Below the pieces are notes generated by a model that saw nothing but the letters and a program-made list of their open reading frames with translations, was not told the origin of the DNA and did not search any database. The position numbers were made by a program, and so were the translations under genes. Below, in pieces: positions 1 through 10,061 of a DNA stretch of 64,000 nt. Location of the stretch: positions 455 through 64,454 of the forward strand of contig MNCI01009428.1 in the NCBI GenBank assembly GCA_015680685.1, read 5' to 3'. The first letter of the stretch is position 1; each line of letters opens with the position of its first letter. Source of the stretch: Gnetum montanum. Lineage: Eukaryota > Streptophyta > Gnetopsida > Gnetales > Gnetaceae.

Positions 1-852
1 TAAATAACAAGAGGAAGATGCATGAACCTTGATTTATGCTAAGTTTCTTATTCATTGCTTCACCTCAACCTTGATTTATGCTAAGAACCATTTTACCTTA
101 TAATGGTGGCAACAAAAGTCTTCATTATCCAATCGAGAATTCATGCAAGCATCCAATAAGAGAGGTGCAAGTGGCAAAACTCCCTTAGCAAACACCAAGT
201 TAGAATCATGGAAAGAGTGTGAAGAACCACATTTTATCATGGATCTTCCAAGTTAGAGAACACATCTACAAAAGTAAAAAAGGCTATCCATGAATTTTGG
301 AAAAACGATTTACTTTATTTAAGATGTGCAAAATTCACACTTGCATACTCTCCAAATCAAAAAGGTATAAACCTTTTTACACTTGTTATTAGTTACTTTA
401 CAAGTGCCACATTAATAGAATGCAATACGATTCTAGATGTCTTGATTATCGTGCTTCAAGACAACATCTAAAAATGGATTATTGTTAAATTTATAATAAT
501 CAATAACCATACATCACAATAAAAATATAAACTCATCCTACATTTATCCTTCCCATCCTCCTCCTTAACATAAACAAGTGGTGGTTTTGGAAATGTATTA
601 CTAATGTCCAACTCAAACAAATCTTATCATCCAAACAATTTATTTTCTTTATCCATAGCTCTTTTTCTCTCTTTCAGCGAATGAGACCTAAATGACATTT
701 CAAATCATAATATTAACCAAAGGCCTCCGCCTGCTAGGGCATTTCGCTGCCAAAGGCTCCACTAAAGTCCATCAGGCAACTTTTGGAGAGCCGATTGCAG
801 GGCAGAATACAGTGGAAGGCTCATATTACAGATGTAGACAAATTAAACAAAC
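1..852. other. A+T-rich stretch, no gene resolved
   Basis: No coding region can be supported. The sequence is A+T-rich up to about 700. Positions 715-850 are less A+T-rich and stand out from their surroundings, but no frame reads through on either strand with a recognisable product. If the exons at 853-1275 are real, this is downstream intron or a 3' part of that gene, which would leave the window at base 1. Confidence 0.4.
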
Positions 853-1275
853 CAAATCCCGTGCTTTCTTGGCCTTGACGCATTCTTCATCTACATCATC
901 AAAAAATTCAATCTCATTAAACTGGTTGAAATTAATAGTACAGTTTCACATTCAAAGTTAATTAGCCAAAATCAGAAATATGAAGTATCCAACACACATA
1001 CCACAATCAGCAGCTTCAGAAACCCTAGGCACATGCAGGACAGGGAAAGAATCCATGTTTGAATCCATCACATCTACATCCCTTGACTTCATTGGCAACC
1101 ATGCTCGCCCAGCAGCAGCATCTTCCAACACCATAACATCATCGTCGTCCAACTGCAACTGCAGACCTGGACTTCGACTAAAATCAGCTCTGCCCCTTTT
1201 CTTTCCCCGACGGAGACCAGGACTTAGAGCAGATTCAGCTCTGCTCCTTTTCTTTCCCCGCAGTAAAGGAGGCAT
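853..1275 (-). CDS. Putative first exons of an unidentified nuclear protein (partial gene)
   Basis: I do not recognise the gene with certainty. The ATG at 1275 opens a reading frame with a basic N-terminus holding two tandem copies of a 17-residue unit (RGKKRSRAESALSPGLR, then RGKKRGRADFSRSPGLQ), which would serve as a nuclear signal. An acidic stretch with a hydrophobic core follows (DDDDVMVLEDA), the form of a SUMO-interacting motif. A donor-like GTATGT at 1001 closes exon 1 (1002-1275). An acceptor-like AG before 890 would add a 13-codon exon 2 (853-890) in the right phase, ending at a GT at 852. The region is GC- and CpG-richer than its surroundings, as expected for a host gene. The basic-SIM layout recalls SUMO-targeted RING ligases, but no RING is visible; that is a guess. 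The gene would continue leftward out of the window. Confidence 0.45.
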
Positions 1276-2094
1276 CGAATCGTTGCTTGGCTTGGCTTCT
1301 CTGCAATGAAATGAATTTCTGATTCTGATTCGGATCCTCTGCTTGTTTGAACAAAGATTGAAATTTTATAGCCTAAGCTCTATCGCCAATCTCTGTGTCG
1401 CTACTCTGTTCGCCTGAATGTTCAAGAATTTTGATGCCTTGCTTTGTTTAAATTGAGGGCTCTCCGCCGAATAAGGCGCATGCTACGGTGGAAAAAGGTT
1501 TAAATTTCAGGTTTTTGGTATTGTTTCTGAATATAGATGTATGTTACCCTGACGGAATTCGTCGTGGGCGGGTTTTACGGATTTCTATGAAAGAGGACAA
1601 TGACTCCCCACAGCTGTTATGGTATAGTTAACCTCTTATTATTTGCTTACATGTCTTTCTTTTTTCATGAATGCCACGGGTATTTTGGTCTTAATTTTTT
1701 TTTGCTCCTTCAACATGTGCCTTAATTTTTTACGCATCACTAAATTTCTTTTTCAAGCATTTCTAAATTACATTTTACATATGGTGGTCGCTCAATTCTC
1801 TTTGCTCAATAATCCCGAAGTGTCTCCATTATCCCTTAGCTTCTTGTCCTAGCATGTCATGTACGGTATCCATGCATCATGGATATAACATGGTTTGTCT
1901 CTAAGGTTTGAATTTGCTAAAAATTTTAAGTATATGTTTATGATGAAGAGATTTGAAACTTTAATTTCTAAATATTGAAAATGGAAAAAAATGCATTACT
2001 TAGATTATATATCTTGGCTAATTTTATTTATATAACCATTTGAATGTAACAAAGTTGTATATTTAAATATTAATCACCATGATCAATTTGCTTT
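1276..2094. other. Intergenic region between putative gene and element A
   Basis: Bases 1276-1640 lie just upstream of the minus-strand ATG at 1275 and are less A+T-rich, so they may hold its promoter and 5' leader, but I see no definite TATA box. From 1640 to 2094 the sequence is A+T-rich with no supported feature. Confidence 0.35.
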
Positions 2095-2521
2095 CTTTTC
2101 CTAGATAAGCTTGCCCAAGCCCTTGCTTTGACTCCCACTTTTGCCTAAACCTGGATTGTTGATAGTGGACTACAGATTTAGATTCAAGCCCCCATCATTA
2201 ATATCAAGGGGTGGAGAATCTTCATGTTGAGAGTCCTCAAAGAGCAGATCCTCATTGTCATTTTGGCTGAGCAGAATAAGGGATTGATGAACCATTTCCC
2301 CTTCAAAGCCTCATGGTGCTTCTCCTAATGTCAATCTCTTTTGCATTATATTTCAATGGGACAATGGTCCTGGTAGTCATGGTCATACACAATGTACCTT
2401 TCTTAAAGATCTTGGATGCCCAAGCTCTTAAGAGTTTGGAGTAGCATCCCGGGCACAGATTGATCAAGAGGCATTATAGTGTTACCCTCCATATATTGCC
2501 ACCGTAGTTGTTCATCCTGAT

Positions 2522-3301
2522 TGATGGGACGCGATATCACATCCCTCGCGATATCGCGTACGCGATATCGCAGTGCACCATCATATCTATAAATAAGAGG
2601 CAGCTCTCCCTTGTTTCCTCATCCTAGGCTAGACAGTAGGGAAACTCTGGCAGATTAATCACTCCAGAGATAGAATATTTTCCATGTGCCCACAGTAGGA
2701 GTCCTAAAGTGAACGGATCTTTATTCGAGCAAATATTGTACCTGAACACAAGTTTGTGTACGGCAATAAAGACGAGCTTCTTGGATAAATCTTGTAGCGC
2801 ATGGAATAGGATTTTATTACTATTATTTATTACTTGTTATTTATTATCTATTATTTATTGCTTTCTCTCTCAACCCTTCTCTCCTAGTTAAGTGCCTCAA
2901 TACGACCACTTCGAGCATGTGCGTTACGCGTGGTGATCCTAACAACAATTAGCATTTGGTAGCCACAGTTGCATCGGTTCAGGGTGTGTACCAGTAAGTA
3001 GGAATGAATGCTGACGCTAGGTAATTTAGACTTAGTTCATTAGTTAAAGTTAGTAATTAGTTTCTCAACCCTTCAACTCAATAGCATAGGAGATAAAACA
3101 TAAAAACCATAAAAATCATATACCTCGGACTTACTTAACCATACACTATGACAACTACAAGTAAGTCTGGGAAGACAACGAATAATTAACCCTAAGTGTT
3201 CCATGGAGTGTGTAGGCACTTAGTCTGCGAAGTTCGACCAGATCGCACGTGCTACGCTCGTATTCATATGGTTGAGTGTAAGGGTATCTCGCCACTCATC
3301 A
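2522..3301 (+). repeat. Solo LTR (GATATC-type U3) with 5-bp target duplication
   Basis: The LTR begins TGATGGG and ends CACTCATCA. It is flanked by CTGAT on both sides (2517-2521 and 3302-3306). Removing the LTR and one CTGAT rejoins the minus-strand gag reading in register. A TATA-like CTATAAATAAG lies near 2587. The 5' part carries three GATATC words inside CpG-rich DNA. No primer site or internal sequence follows, so this is a recombined solo LTR. Confidence 0.9.
2548..2571. promoter_or_regulatory. 24-bp perfect palindrome in solo-LTR U3
   Basis: Two GCGATATCGC words joined by a central GTAC form a perfect 24-bp inverted repeat about 20 bp upstream of the TATA-like box. Its CpG dinucleotides are intact although CpG is otherwise depleted in this window. 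It is probably a protein-binding module of the U3 promoter; the same word recurs in the LTRs and internal promoter of element D. Confidence 0.65.
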
Positions 3302-3549
3302 CTGATGTAAGATGAAGGTAAAGACAAGTACATACTCATCTGAATGATTATATACCACCCTGCATTCTTGAGGCACTAGTGGTTTAGTATCATCACGCTT
3401 ATGAGAAGAAGACATTTTACAATTAAAATAAGATATCAATGTGCTTAAATTATTATATTTATTTTGAGAATGATTTTGACCTTAGGGTTCATCCAACAAT
3501 GTTAATGATTTTCACTATGCTAAATAGCACATGTTTCAAACAAAAAGAG

Positions 3550-3567
3550 TCCCTGGCAACAATGCCA
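3550..3567 (-). other. Primer binding site (tRNA-Asp) of element A
   Basis: The plus strand reads TCCCTGGCAACAATGCCA, matching the 3' end of plant tRNA-Asp plus CCA at 14 of 18 positions; all four differences are transitions. It is separated from the LTR end by one base, as in the other copies. Confidence 0.8.
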
Positions 3568-3568
3568 A

Positions 3569-4507
3569 TGATGAGTGGTGAATACCCCTACACTCAACCA
3601 TACAAATCACTAAACACTCATGCATGATCCAATCGAATTTTATGGACCCCTTATCTTTCTATACACTAGCTTATAAGAAGTGAACTTGCCCTAACAGTTA
3701 TTCATTGTCTTCCCAATTACACTTGTGATATGCAAAGGTATGGTTAAGTGTAATTGAGGCATATAATTTTTATTATTTTTTATATTTTATGTTTGGGTGT
3801 TTAAAATAAAGGATGAAGGGAATGAAGTAATCTAATTGTTAATTTAATCTAACTAACTACACCTAACTAATCCTAACTTAAGCATCTATTCCCACTTGCT
3901 GTACACATCCTGAGCATGTTTAACGCTACTGGGTTACTAAACATTCAGCATTATTAGGATTATCCAAATGCTAAGCGTATGCTCAAAGTGGTCGTACTTA
4001 TGTACTTAATTAATCGCTACTTAATCTACCTTAATTTAGCCTAATTAATTATTTAATTACTTAAAACATTAAAGAAAATTGCATAAAACATTAAATGCAT
4101 AAATAAATAATTAATCTATTTCAAAGTGCTACAAAGTTTATCAAAAAGCTCATCAATATTATCACATACACTATTGTGCTCAGGTACAACAATGCTCGAA
4201 TAAAGATCCATACATTTTTGACTCCTATTGCACGCACTTACAAAAATATTCTAACTTTCAAATGACAAAATTGCAAGAGCTTCGCTAAAACTATGACAAG
4301 ACATGCCATAAACACGATGGGTGAGCATGTATTTATAGGCAAAAATAGATACTACATTAACAGGGCTACGTCAACACATCAAATCATGTGTCGATGGGGC
4401 CTAGTCGATGAGGCCACGTCAATGCATCAAATTATGCATTGACAGGGTCTAGTCAATGAGGCCTAGTTGATGGGGCCCAATTGACATAGCCCATTTATGA
4501 TTCATCA
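3569..4507 (-). repeat. 5' LTR of element A (minus orientation)
   Basis: On the plus strand it starts TGATGAGTGG and ends TTCATCA, the inverse of the family ends. The U3 (about 4340-4500) is built of short words such as GTCGATGGGGCC, GTCAACACATC and their degenerate copies. The R-U5 part is shared with all other LTRs in the window. It directly abuts the minus-strand pol of fragment B. Confidence 0.85.
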
Positions 4508-5330
4508 CATATGCATGGATATATTCTTGTCAATTCATCATATAACTAGGAAAAGGTTATTCACCATTTGTTGACTACATTTAGCAGCTTTTTTTATTCT
4601 TTTGTAAGTTAAGCATTGTTGATTACCAGTTTACCATTATTTAAGAATACATATTCTAAAATTTTTGGTAATGCTTTTAGTTCTAAAGCCCTTGGTTCAT
4701 AACTTTTTGGGACTTTAACTCTTCCCAATATACTTCTAAATCTTCTTTATTTTTTGCTTTGTAGAGACCACTCTATATTTGCTTCATTGCAACCATCTTG
4801 TCTATATATGCACTCGTGAGGATCTTTGATGGTTCCATGCATATTGTGGGATTGGAGCATTTGTCTAAAATTAGCCATTGGGTGCCCTCATATTTTGGGG
4901 CTACTATGTACAAGCATCGTTGAATACTAATGGATTTGACACACATCCTACATGCTACGATGGATGCACTCGTGATTGCTCATGTTTTATGCATGCAATT
5001 GCATCCTATGTCATTGTACATGATGCATTGAACTCTCTCTTTCTCTACTTTTCTAAATTCATTTTCCTTGGATATTTCTAAGAAGAGGTCTATGTTCCCT
5101 AGCTTGGCATCTATTGTGCTTAGCCAAGCCCTCCCAATAGTGATCGAGAAGTCCCCTTTACAATTATCCATATGGATTTCTAGGAAATCTACTAGATATG
5201 ATCATCCACTAATAGTGGTCACAATATCATGCATCAATCCTAACAAGACAATAATGGATTGGTCTGCAAGCTCTAACTTGATATTATATTCTTTGAGTGG
5301 AGGTAGGTCTTGGCCTACTATACATGCCTT
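4508..5330 (-). pseudogene. Fragment B: protease to start of reverse transcriptase
   Basis: Minus-strand pol fragment of an older Athila/Tat copy. Starting near 5320 it encodes the region just after the protease active site ('PPLKEYNIKLELADQS', then 'DNCKGDF..TIGRAWLS'), the linker 'KVEKERVQCIMYNDIGCNC', and the block before reverse transcriptase ('LEYVFLNNGKLVINN', 'VVNKW', 'LTRI'). It matches the elements at 9480-10270 and 35100-35850. It stops at 4508, exactly where the LTR of element A begins, which reads as an insertion site. Many stops are present. The protease active-site motif is cut off on the right. Confidence 0.75.
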
Positions 5331-5470
5331 GGACTCATGTAGTCATCACTGGAATTATCATGCGGTATTACTACTAAGCGAATCAAGCAACGCCACTACT
5401 GGGTTACCAGAAAACTACACTTAGCATTTGAAACTAGTTGTATCCATTCTACTTACTAATGACCTGTAAA
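5331..5470 (-). repeat. LTR fragment, minus orientation
   Basis: Short degenerate piece with the R-U5 words of the family in minus orientation, for example CCACTACTGGGTTACCAG (compare the plus-strand CTAGTAACCCAGTAGTGG at 6314). It replaces the missing 5' part of fragment B, so a deletion or recombination joined the two. Confidence 0.5.
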
Positions 5471-5815
5471 ATAAAGTGCTTGGAATGTAAATGACTTTCT
5501 TTCATTACTATTCTTGTTTTGTCAATTTACAGTCTACATTACAAAGTATCTTCCATATTATAAAAATTAATCCAAACATAAAAGCATATTTGTAGGTGAA
5601 TTACCTTCTTCATCTTATTTTCATGTAGTAGAATTTACTATCATTTTTTAAGGTTATATTTATAATATTTTTATCTAAAATTTAAGTTTCAATTCTATGC
5701 TATTGAGCATTGGTTGCTAGTTAGATGGTAATGTCATACAACATTGTACATAAAGGTGCTAAGTTCAAAACTCAATATCGACACCCCTTTAAAACTAATA
5801 TATTGCCAACTTAGG
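5471..5815. other. A+T-rich spacer
   Basis: No feature seen. Its last five bases (TTAGG, 5811-5815) are the left target duplication of the 13.2-kb element. Confidence 0.5.
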
Positions 5816-6690
5816 TGATGAAGTGCTAATCAATCGATGCATTGACTGGGCCGTGTATACGGGGCCCCGTCAACGCATCTCTCCATGTGTCTACATGGCC
5901 TCGTTTACGTAGCGTCTATTCTAGCCTATAAATAAGCGTGCTTCCGCCACACTTAGGTATCTTTTTAGCTGTTGTAGTGAAGCTCTTGCAGTTTGTTTCC
6001 GCGAGAGTTAAAATATTTTCCAAGTGCTCGCAACAGGTGTGAAAAAGGTGTCTAGCTCTTTATTCGAGCACTAATGTACCTAAGCCCATTGGTGTGATTG
6101 GCAATAAAGACGAATTTTTCAAGCATTCCTTGCAGCAATTGGACTTAGTCATTTGAGCATTTAATAGTTTAATATTTCTATGTTTTAATAATTCCTTAAG
6201 TTTTCATTGTTATCACTTCAATCATCATCACTCTTTTATATTCTGTAAAAACCATAAGTACGACCATCTCAAATGTAAACCCAACACTTGGCAACCCAAT
6301 GACACTTAATGTCTAGTAACCCAGTAGTGGTTAGGGGATGCTCAGGATGTGCACGAAAGATGGGATCAGATAATTATGCTAGGAAGAGTTAAGAGATACA
6401 TTAGGATAACTATAGATTACGCAATATTCCATTCCTTACACTTCATTTCAAGAATTAGACTTAGGAAGATAAAGAGAAAAGCCATAAAAGTCATTTGCCT
6501 CAATCTTACTTAACCATCGCATCAGAACATCACAAGTGAGGTTGGGAAGACAATGATCGTTCTAACACAAGGTTTTGCTGGTTAGGATTTAGTGTAGGCA
6601 AAGTGCTTACAGTCTACAGAATTCGATCGAGTCACATGTGAACGCTCGTGATTTGCATGGTTGGACATAGGGGTAGCTAGTCGCTCATCA
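5816..6690 (+). repeat. 5' LTR of the 13.2-kb element
   Basis: Begins TGATGAAGTG, ends CGCTCATCA; 875 bp. The U3 has a GTATAC-GGGGCCCC-GTCAACG block at 5855-5875 and a TATA box in CCTATAAATAAG near 5930. The R-U5 words 'TTTATTCGAGCA' and 'GTAACCCAGTAGTGG' are shared with the other LTRs. Confidence 0.9.
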
Positions 6691-6691
6691 T

Positions 6692-6709
6692 TGGCGCTGT
6701 TGCTGAGGA
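6692..6709 (+). other. Primer binding site (tRNA-Asp)
   Basis: TGGCGCTGTTGCTGAGGA matches the complement of the plant tRNA-Asp 3' end (TGGCGCCGTTGCCGGGGA) at 15 of 18; the three differences are C-to-T or G-to-A. It lies one base after the LTR. Confidence 0.88.
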
Positions 6710-6854
6710 CTGTTAGTCTTACATGCACTATCTAACCTTAGAAAAATTATCATTTACATTGTTGGAACGGACCCAAGATAGTAACATCTACGCATACTAG
6801 GCAGTCTAAGTAAAAAGTAAGGTACACCAATTAGTGGATTGTCTAACATTCAAA

Positions 6855-9335
6855 ATGTCTTCTTCTCACAGGTGAGATGGATCCAACCCACCGGTGCTAC
6901 AATAATGTCAGGTGGTATACACGCATCTAGATGAATATGTCCCTGATTTCACCTTCATCCTACATCAGGATGAGCATCTGTGCTGGCGGGACATGGAGGG
7001 CAACATTGTATTACCGCCTGACCAATCAGCTCCTGGAATACTGTTTCACAATCTTACCAGACTAGGCATTCAAGACCGCAGTGTGGAGTACGTCATGGAG
7101 GACCATGACTACCGGGACTATCATCCAACTGAGGCACAACGTGTACGAGACCAGCAGTAGGCAAAGCAGTATGAACACATGAAGGGGAAACAGTTCGGTA
7201 ACCCCTTATCCTTGCAAGGGCTGCAAGACAATGAGGAGCCTGTCTTTCATAATTCTCATTCGGCCAAACTTCATCTGAGGCATCCGATCATTCAGTCCAT
7301 CATTCAAAACAAGCAACCAAGTGACCGGGCACTAAGTGACCGGGCTCCCCAGGAGGATGGGGGGTCATGCAGGAGAGGTCATGGCACAAGTAAAGATGGG
7401 CATGAAGATCGAGGTTGTCATTAGAGTAGAGGAGGAGATCGACACCACGGCGGTGGCGATTCCTCTCCCTCTTCTCCATCCTCTCACTCCACTCTACCTT
7501 CATCCAGTTCCAATTCCAATCGTAACCATGGTAGAAAGGATCGGGGTGATGGTGGTCACAAGGACCGAAGGGAACGATGTGAGGGAGGGTGTGACCAATC
7601 ACACGAGTCTCACCGTCAAGAAAGGAGAGGTTGCCAAAATTGTCATAGACATCATGGCCTTTAGTAGAACTATGACTTGGATGAACCACTGTTGGCTACT
7701 CGAAGTATGCTCAATATTGCCAAGGTAGTTCAAATACCCAGTAGACAGTTGAAAGATAGTCGGATCAAGCGCATTGACATGAACAACATCCCTAGATTTG
7801 AAGGAGGATATAATTGTGATCTACAGACTCACTTGTAAGAGTTTCATGATGTTTGCACCCTGCAGAACATAGATAATGATTGGCAGAAACTTAAGTTGTT
7901 CCCTTGCACACTTATCAAAGAAGCAGAAAGCTAGTACCGACCTTTGGAGCCAGAATCAATCAGGAGATGGAGTACGATGCTAGAAATCTTCAACGACAAG
8001 TATCAAACCTACTCCAAAGTGGGTAACCTGAGATGCCAAATCCAAGGGTGGAAGCAAGGTGGTCATGAAGCAGAAAGCTAGTACCGACCTTTGGAGCCAG
8101 AATCAATCAGGAGATGGAGTACGATGCTAGAAATCTTCAACGACAAGTATCAAACCTACTCCAAAGTGGGTAACCTGAGATTCCAAATCCAAGGGTGGAA
8201 GCAAGGTGGTCATGAACCCTTGGATGCAGCCATGAGTAGATATTACTCATTATTACATTGATGCCCTAGTCATGGCTACTCTCAGTGAGCATAGCTTCGC
8301 CATATCATTGATGGGCTCTGCTTTGAAACAGCGGTGAACCGTAAAACCTTATCCCTACAAAAATTTGCTTCTGAAATATTGACAAAGGTTGACAAAATGT
8401 GGGACTCTTTGGATGAAAAATTTCAAAGTGTTCTAAAAATTGCAAAGGAATCCAAAGAGTAGAGTAATGATCGTGATCGGCGTAGGAGGAAGGAAGCTGA
8501 ACATGCCTACCATAAAGGGAAGGGCAAAGTTGCTATAGCAGAATAGGTTGCAAACTCTGATACAGAAGGAGATGATGAATGTGACATATGCCAATACGAA
8601 CATCCTAAGGGGTGTTGTCCCATAGTGTCACATCTACAAGAGTCTGGGGTGTATGTGTTGAATCCTTGCTTGGCAAAGAGGCAAACACCCTGAAGGTTGC
8701 CTTACCCACAAGGCAATCCCAGGCAATTCGACCAGCAACAAGGATATTATCCAAGTGAAGCACCACCACAACCTTAAAAATATTTTCAGTAATGGCAGCA
8801 TCCACAATTGTGGGGGATGCCACTTCCAAGGCAGCAATACCCTTACTGACAGCCAGATCCCTATGGGTACTATGTTCAACAACCAGTCTCCCCGTGGGAC
8901 TATTCTAGTCATGCGACCTTTCAAAACTATTACCACCCCCTGGAATACTTTCGAGCACAGTCTCCATCACCTAGGGTGAAGAGCCCACATCTCTACTATC
9001 CTCCATCACCTTCTCCTACCATCCCTACTCAGCAACACCTCACTTAGCTACCACTTGCTCCACCTATGCAGGGGGAAATACCACCATAGTCACAACAACG
9101 TAATGCTACGAGGGCTGTCAATTTACAACTAGCTCCTCAGTTGAGTGGACCGAAAGTGAAGCCACGAAAATGTCCCTTTTTTCGGCCTAATAACCCAAGC
9201 ACATCATCGCACACACTTGTGGCTAATGCCTCTGAACCTCCAATCACCTTTACTCTTCCACCCTTCGAGCAGCCTTCAAACCAAACGCCCTCCAACATAC
9301 AGACCATCATGCTCACACACGTTGTGACGGACTAG
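6855..9335 (+). pseudogene. gag: gag of the 13.2-kb element (decayed)
   Basis: The ATG at 6855 (MSSSHR) is chosen because the copy at 32424 starts the same way (MSSSCHRHDG) and because it is in frame with all later pol domains. Conserved blocks in order are 'VVYTHLDEYVPDFTFILHQ', a His/Ser-rich middle, a capsid-like block ('RPLEPESIRRW', 'KYQTYSKVGNLR'), a helical 'KVDKMWDSLDEKFQ' block, and a zinc-knuckle-like CDICQYEHPKGCC at 8580-8618 with C-x2-C-x3-H spacing. After that come a Gln/Pro-rich tail and 'KPRKCPFFRP' at 9162. Stops interrupt the frame (first at codon 7) but no frameshift. A 147-bp in-frame tandem duplication (7920-8213) repeats part of the capsid block. Near 8340 about 200 nt present in the copy at 33700-33900 are missing, also without loss of frame. 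Confidence 0.85.
7920..8213 (+). repeat. 147-bp in-frame tandem duplication inside gag
   Basis: Copy 1 is 7920-8066 and copy 2 is 8067-8213. They differ at one base (GAGATGCC versus GAGATTCC). The unit is exactly 49 codons, and the homologous gag at 33440-33590 has it once. It is therefore much younger than the LTR pair, or is an assembly artefact. Confidence 0.9.
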
Positions 9336-9362
9336 ATAAAGGTAGGCCATCTTCCTTAGAAA

Positions 9363-9720
9363 TTGACCAATCCAAGAAGCCCCCTTATCTATCTTCAAGT
9401 GGCAGGAAATGAGCCATGTAAAGCTCTTCTGGATTCGAGGTCAAGAGTTAGCTTGATTTCACATGAAATGTATAAGACTTGGAACCTACCCCCGCTAAAG
9501 AAGAGCAACATTCGGCTTGAGCTAGCAGACCAATCCATTACTGTTTCCCTAGGATTGGTGGAAGATATTGTGACCACCGTTTGTGGGTGGTCCTATCCTA
9601 CTGACTTCCTTGTCATTCCCGTTGAGAATTGCAAGGGGAACTTTCCAATTATAATGGGAAGAGCCTAGCTAAGCACGATGGATGCAAGATTAGGACTCTG
9701 AGATCTTTTCCTTGAAATTT
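9363..9720 (+). pseudogene. Aspartic protease domain of the 13.2-kb element
   Basis: Same frame as gag. The retropepsin active site appears as CKALLDSRSRVSLIS (about 9418-9462): the usual D-S/T-G has become D-S-R, a G-to-A change in the first base of the Gly codon. Element C keeps D-S-G at the same place (35013-35021). The second half has 'FLVIPVENCKGNFPIIMGRA', the conserved strand before the flap end. A TAG follows 'GRA'. Active only in processing of the Gag-Pol polyprotein in intact relatives; this copy would be catalytically dead. Confidence 0.82.
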
Positions 9721-10061
9721 CAAAGAAAAATCCTTTTGAAAAGATTGAGAATAAGCGTGTTCCATGCATCGCGTACAGTGACTTCAGGTGCAACTGTGTG
9801 CAGCAGCTGTGGTCCGCTAAGCAGACATCTATTCAAGCATGCAGTCGGTATACTGAGGAATCACAAGTTCAACAATGTTTGTACACAACAGCCACAAATC
9901 AAGAAGGCACCCAGTGGCTAAGTGCTAACCCCACTAGCAGTAGTTTATGCATGGAACCATCTAAGGGGCTTGTACGTGCCAATGTAGAAAGCATGGATGA
10001 TGTGGAAAAGGTTCATCAACAAGTGGCACTTTATGTTGATAATCGTGATGATTAGGGAAAG

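Larger units (their letters stand above)
2095..3415 (-). pseudogene. gag N-terminal fragment of element A, split by a solo LTR
   Basis: Homologous to the gag of the other elements here. The start codon (minus strand, 3415) follows the family pattern of an ATG with a Ser-rich opening (MSSS in the copies at 6855 and 32424). The part 3415-3307 encodes the sequence before and around the conserved 'THLDEYV..FTFILHQ' block; the part 2516-2095 continues with the block containing 'MEGN' and 'LGIQDL' and then the low-complexity middle of gag. The break between the two is exactly the solo LTR with its target duplication. Premature stops are present. The C-terminal zinc-knuckle half is missing. Confidence 0.75.
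2095..4507 (-). mobile_element. Element A: truncated Athila/Tat-type Ty3/gypsy retrotransposon
   Basis: Read on the minus strand it runs LTR (4507-3569), tRNA-Asp primer site (3567-3550), then gag (3415 to about 2095), where homology to the other gag copies stops abruptly. Protease and pol are absent. The gag is interrupted by a plus-strand solo LTR (2522-3301). On its right, element A abuts the pol fragment B at the LTR edge, so A appears to have inserted into B. A 3' LTR is not seen, so the truncation point near 2095 is a later deletion or rearrangement. Confidence 0.8.

Noticed and set aside
980-1309. 109-codon plus-strand frame opposite the SIM-like exon
   Set aside because: The minus frame has a plausible start, internal protein repeat and splice donor; the plus frame has none of these. 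Not fully excluded.
5068-5424. 118-codon plus-strand frame
   Set aside because: Shadow of the minus-strand pol fragment B, whose protein is conserved in three other copies.
7300-7689. 129-codon minus-strand His-rich frame
   Set aside because: Opposite-strand shadow of the low-complexity middle of gag.
7920-8213. 147-bp repeat as a nucleosome-related element
   Set aside because: Length match alone is no evidence; it is an in-frame copy of coding sequence.
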